NCBI GenBank assembly: GCA_030697175.1
Contig: JAUYQR010000005.1
Location: 62,001-126,000 of the forward strand
Direction of reading: 5' to 3'
From: Paracoccaceae bacterium
GTDB taxonomy: Bacteria > Pseudomonadota > Alphaproteobacteria > Rhodobacterales > Rhodobacteraceae
DNA length: 64,000 nt
Position 1 is the stretch's first letter, and each line of letters opens with the position of its first letter. The notes under the pieces are model-generated. The model did no database searches. It was given only the letters and a program-made list of their open reading frames with translations, and was not told the DNA's origin. This document shows, one piece after another, positions 61,422-64,000 of this stretch. The translations under genes and the position numbers were made by a program.

Positions 61422-61982
61422 TCAGAGCTTGGACAGTTTTTTCTGAAGCTCGGCCAGTTGGCGCTTGATGTCGGCCAGATCATCGCCGGACGCGGCGGGC
61501 GTGTCAGACGCCTCGCGCACCGGGCCGGAACCGCCCCAGCCGGGCATTCCGGTCATCACGGTCTTCAGGAAGGCTTCCTGCTGTTTGCGGATCGCCTCGA
61601 ACCCCGGCACGGCGGCCATCGGGTTTGGCAGGGCGGTCAGGTTTTCCATCATCTTGGCCTGGCTTTCGCGCAGCATTTCAAACGACGAGGCAAGGAATTG
61701 CGGCACGATCGACTGCACGCCCGAGGTGTAGCTGCGGACAAGATCGGTCAGCACATCGACGGGCAGAACGCTTTCGCCCTTGGATTCGTGTTCGGCCACG
61801 ATTTGCAGCAGATACTGGCGCGTCAGGTCATCGCCGGATTTCAGATCGACGATCTGCACCTCGCGGCCCTGACGGATGAAACCGGCGATATCCTCCAGCG
61901 TTACGTAATCGGAGGTTTCGGTGTTGTAGAGGCGGCGGCTGGCGTAACGCTTGATCAGCAGCGGCTTTTCGGTATCGGCCAT
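61422..61982 (-). CDS. phaR: Polyhydroxyalkanoate synthesis repressor PhaR
   Basis: A 186-residue repressor. The N-terminal PHB/PHA accumulation DNA-binding domain starts LLIKRYASRRLYNTETSDYVTLEDIAGFIRQGREVQIVDLKSGDDLTRQ. A PHB-related region (LTDLVRSYTSGVQSIVPQFL) and a coiled-coil-like tail (DLADIKRQLAELQKKLSKL) follow. PhaR binds phasin promoters and leaves DNA when PHA granules appear. ATG at 61982. Candidate sites lie before phaP. Confidence 0.94.
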   Translation of the reverse strand: MADTEKPLLIKRYASRRLYNTETSDYVTLEDIAGFIRQGREVQIVDLKSGDDLTRQYLLQIVAEHESKGESVLPVDVLTDLVRSYTSGVQSIVPQFLASSFEMLRESQAKMMENLTALPNPMAAVPGFEAIRKQQEAFLKTVMTGMPGWGGSGPVREASDTPAASGDDLADIKRQLAELQKKLSKL

Positions 61983-62044
61983 CTGGCGCCCCCTGTTATC
62001 GCGCCCGGTCTGTGCGCTTGCAGAGAATCTTATGGCAGGGCCGC

Positions 62045-62085
62045 AGAAAAAGAAAGGGCGGGCTCCGAGTTGCCCCCGGCCCGCC
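62045..62085 (-). terminator. Terminator of phaP
   Basis: On the minus strand a perfect 7-bp stem GGCGGGC/GCCCGCC with a 15-base loop is followed by CTTTCTTTTT. It lies about 41 bases after the phaP stop and before phaR. Confidence 0.8.
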
Positions 62086-62125
62086 ATTTCAACAGCGTGA
62101 TACTCGTTACACCTTGGAAAGGGTG

Positions 62126-62575
62126 TTACTTGGCGGCGGCGGCTGCCTTTTTGGCGACCGAGGTCACTTCAGCGGTGGCTTTCTTGACGGCAGCGGTCGC
62201 GTCTTCCGACATGTCCTTGCCAGCAGCCAGCATCAGTTCGACGGTTTCCATCTGGACCTTCTTCGCAACTTCAGCGAAAGCGGCCATGTTTTCAGCAGCC
62301 ATTTCGGCAGCGGCCGACGCGAAGTCGGTGGCCGATTTGGTGTAATCGGTCGGTTCGGATTTGGCCTTGGAGACGTCCGAAAGCTTGGCGATCGAGTCCT
62401 TGGCCCACTTCGAGGTGATCTCGGTGGATTTTTCGGCGGCTTCGAGAGCGACTTTCGAGAACTTCTCGGCGAAGGCGGCCTGGGTTTTGAAGGCGTTCTG
62501 GAACGCCGAGGCGTCAACCGGGAACGAGGCCATCATGTCTTGCATGGTCTTGGCGAAATCGGGGGTCTTGGTCAT
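62126..62575 (-). CDS. phaP: Phasin family protein
   Basis: A 149-residue granule-associated protein coating PHA inclusions. It is almost all helical, alanine- and lysine-rich, with typical phasin segments KTQAAFAEKFSKVALEAAEKSTEI and FAEVAKKVQMETVELMLAAGKDM, and a KKAAAAAK tail. ATG at 62575 with GGAGCAG upstream. It lies between phaR and phaC on the same strand, with its own promoter region carrying two CTGC-N3-GCAG sites. Confidence 0.93.
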   Translation of the reverse strand: MTKTPDFAKTMQDMMASFPVDASAFQNAFKTQAAFAEKFSKVALEAAEKSTEITSKWAKDSIAKLSDVSKAKSEPTDYTKSATDFASAAAEMAAENMAAFAEVAKKVQMETVELMLAAGKDMSEDATAAVKKATAEVTSVAKKAAAAAK

Positions 62576-62634
62576 GTCATCTGCTCCGTTTGCTGACGGG
62601 CACCGGCCCGCGTTCGATGCAAGAGATATACATG

Positions 62635-62671
62635 CTGCACCGCAGCATTTCAAGTGCTTTCTGCATTGCAG
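62635..62671. promoter_or_regulatory. Two CTGC-N3-GCAG sites, putative PhaR operators
   Basis: CTGC-ACC-GCAG at 62635-62645 lies inside the larger palindrome ATGCTGC-ACC-GCAGCAT (62632-62648), and CTGC-ATT-GCAG at 62661-62671. This is the motif I recall for PhaR of Rhodobacter/Paracoccus. They lie 60-96 bases before the phaP ATG, as expected for repression of phasin. Confidence 0.7.
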
Positions 62672-62721
62672 CAAGGCCGGCGGGCGCGTGGCGGTTAACC
62701 CTGCGTAATCTGGCTGAAATG

Positions 62722-64000
62722 TCAGTCGCCAGGCGTGGCCGTAACATAGGTGCCGGGCGCGGGACTGAGCGAATCGGCTGGTTGGCGGGCCTTGACCAGC
62801 GGGCCGGACCGCGCGGCGAGCCAGTCTTTCCAGCGCGGCCACCAACTGCCCTTGTGGAAGGTTGCGGCCTTCAGCCAGTCCTCCGGCGCGCCACTGACGG
62901 GGGCGTCGTTGGTGTAGTGGCCATATTTGTCTTTCGACGGCGGGTTGATGATGCCGGCGATGTGGCCGGATTCGGACAGGATGAAGGTCTTGTCGTCAGA
63001 CCCCATCTGGCGGATGGAATTGAAGCTGCCGCGCCAGTGGGCGATGTGGTCGGTTTCGCAGGCGATCGCACAGAGCGGCAGCTTGATGTCGTGGAGCGAG
63101 ACGGGTTTGCCGAAGACCTTGAAGTGGCCCAGGGCAAAGCCGTCGTCCTGGCAGAGGCCGCGCAGGTAATCGACGGCCATCCGGGCGGGCAGGTTGGTGC
63201 CATCGCCGTTCCAGTAAAGCAGGTCGAAGGCGGGCGGGGCTTCGCCCAGCATGTAGGATCTGATTGCGGGGGTGTAGATCAGGTCGTTGGAACGCAGGAA
63301 GGAGAAGGTGCGCGCCATGAAGAGCTTGGACAGGATGCCGTCGGTTTCGGTCTGGCGTTCGATGCCGTCGACGAAATCGTTGTTGAGAAAGACGCCGACC
63401 TCGCCGGGGTCGGAGAAATCGGCCAGCGTGGTGAAGAAGGTGGCGGCGTTGACGGATGCATCGCCGGCGTTTTGCAGGTGCGCGAGGGTGAGGCCAAGCG
63501 TGGTGCCGCCGATGCAGTAGCCGACAGCGTTGATCTTGGGCTCGCCGGTGATGCGGCGGACCTCGGCCATCGCGCGCAGGAATCCGTCGCGGATGTAGTC
63601 GTCAAGCGAGGTGCCGGCGTAGCTGGAATCGGGGTTGACCCAGGAGACGACGAAGAGGGTGAAGCCTTGGTCGACGATCCATTTGATCAGCGAATTCTGG
63701 GGCTTGAGGTCCATGATGTAGAACTTGTTGATCCACGGCGGGAAGATCAGGAGGGGGATCTTGTGGACCTTGTCGGTGGTGGGCGTGTATTGGATCAGCT
63801 CCAGCATCCGGTTGCGGTAGACGACCTCGCCGGGGGTGGTGGCGAGGTTTTCTCCGACCTTGAAGGCCTCGCGGTCGGCGAGGGTGACGACAAGCTCGCC
63901 GTGGTTGCCTTCGACATCGCGGACGAGGTTTTCAAGGCCCTGCACGAGGCTCATCCCGTCGGTGGCGACGGCCTTTTCCAGCGCGTCGGGGTTGGTGGCG
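62722..64000 (-). CDS. phaC: Class I polyhydroxyalkanoate synthase, N-terminus outside window
   Basis: The C-terminal 425 or so residues of PHA synthase, which polymerises 3-hydroxyacyl-CoA on granules. The open frame continues past the right edge, so the start is missing. The lipase-like box GYCIGG carries the active cysteine; the catalytic Asp is in IACETDHIAHW and the His in ESGHIAGIINPP. IFPPWINKFYIMDL is another hallmark. It is followed by phaP, 146 bases further along the same strand. Confidence 0.95.
   Translation of the reverse strand, partial: ATNPDALEKAVATDGMSLVQGLENLVRDVEGNHGELVVTLADREAFKVGENLATTPGEVVYRNRMLELIQYTPTTDKVHKIPLLIFPPWINKFYIMDLKPQNSLIKWIVDQGFTLFVVSWVNPDSSYAGTSLDDYIRDGFLRAMAEVRRITGEPKINAVGYCIGGTTLGLTLAHLQNAGDASVNAATFFTTLADFSDPGEVGVFLNNDFVDGIERQTETDGILSKLFMARTFSFLRSNDLIYTPAIRSYMLGEAPPAFDLLYWNGDGTNLPARMAVDYLRGLCQDDGFALGHFKVFGKPVSLHDIKLPLCAIACETDHIAHWRGSFNSIRQMGSDDKTFILSESGHIAGIINPPSKDKYGHYTNDAPVSGAPEDWLKAATFHKGSWWPRWKDWLAARSGPLVKARQPADSLSPAPGTYVTATPGD

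Overview
The window looks like a chromosomal segment of a photosynthetic-type or related member of the Rhodobacterales (Rhodobacter/Paracoccus-like Alphaproteobacteria). The evidence is the high G+C, dense gene packing with many 4-base GTGA/ATGA stop-start overlaps, and the set of families: a PccR-type short-chain acyl-CoA regulator, heterotetrameric sarcosine oxidase, HdaA, PhaR/PhaP/PhaC, and a DUF465 gene behind an FNR-like box. No rRNA genes or CRISPR arrays were seen. Two identical tRNA-Glu genes are present.

Layout. 1-1155: 3' part of a choline dehydrogenase and a small DUF465 gene. 1154-12745: the propionyl-CoA module, with the regulator pccR, an MFS pump, a small DMT protein, pccB, three small lipoproteins, one hypothetical protein, pccA and methylmalonyl-CoA mutase. 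TTTGCAAA-type boxes precede both pccR and pccB. 12788-16123: periplasmic protein, endonuclease/phosphatase-fold protein, TerB-DnaJ protein, acetyltransferase and VOC protein. 16123-22034: ppx, ppk1, hdaA and an AI-2E family permease. 22355-23789: a PepSY - cytochrome b - membrane-anchored LuxR operon. 23862-29497: proS, an oxidoreductase, ThuA, lolC/lolD and a lipoprotein cytochrome c. 29503-33556: acetyltransferase, DUF4153 membrane protein, and an H-NOX-like protein coupled to a diguanylate cyclase. 33553-37536: a four-gene ABC importer resembling YnjBCD. 37632-42908: a segment bounded by two tRNA-Glu copies. It holds a lytic transglycosylase, an acrylyl-CoA reductase-like gene and an apparent small island. 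42991-48681: recJ, cupin, LysR, glpX and hom. 48768-52070: lipoprotein and Tad-type pseudopilin/vWA genes. 52423-60334: glutamate dehydrogenase, sarcosine oxidase soxBDAG and a DegT-type aminotransferase. 60468-64000: LysR, phaR, phaP and partial phaC.

How the genes fit together. Acrylyl-CoA reductase (AcuI-like) can supply propionyl-CoA. PccAB and Mcm take it to succinyl-CoA under PccR. The PHA genes at the right end are a carbon sink that also accepts acyl-CoA units. Choline dehydrogenase, sarcosine oxidase and glutamate dehydrogenase belong to methylated-amine and amino acid catabolism.

The least ordinary parts are as follows. (i) The island at about 39.75-42.7 kb carries a fusion of a CX5R dual-specificity phosphatase with an ADP-ribosylglycohydrolase. 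It sits next to a frameshifted serine-recombinase remnant facing the 3' end of a duplicated tRNA-Glu. (ii) The H-NOX-like protein appears to have lost the heme-ligating histidine but remains coupled to a complete GGDEF protein. (iii) The cytochrome b operon includes a membrane-tethered LuxR-type regulator. (iv) Several palindromic operators and a repeat element found after stop codons are not explained by the genes.
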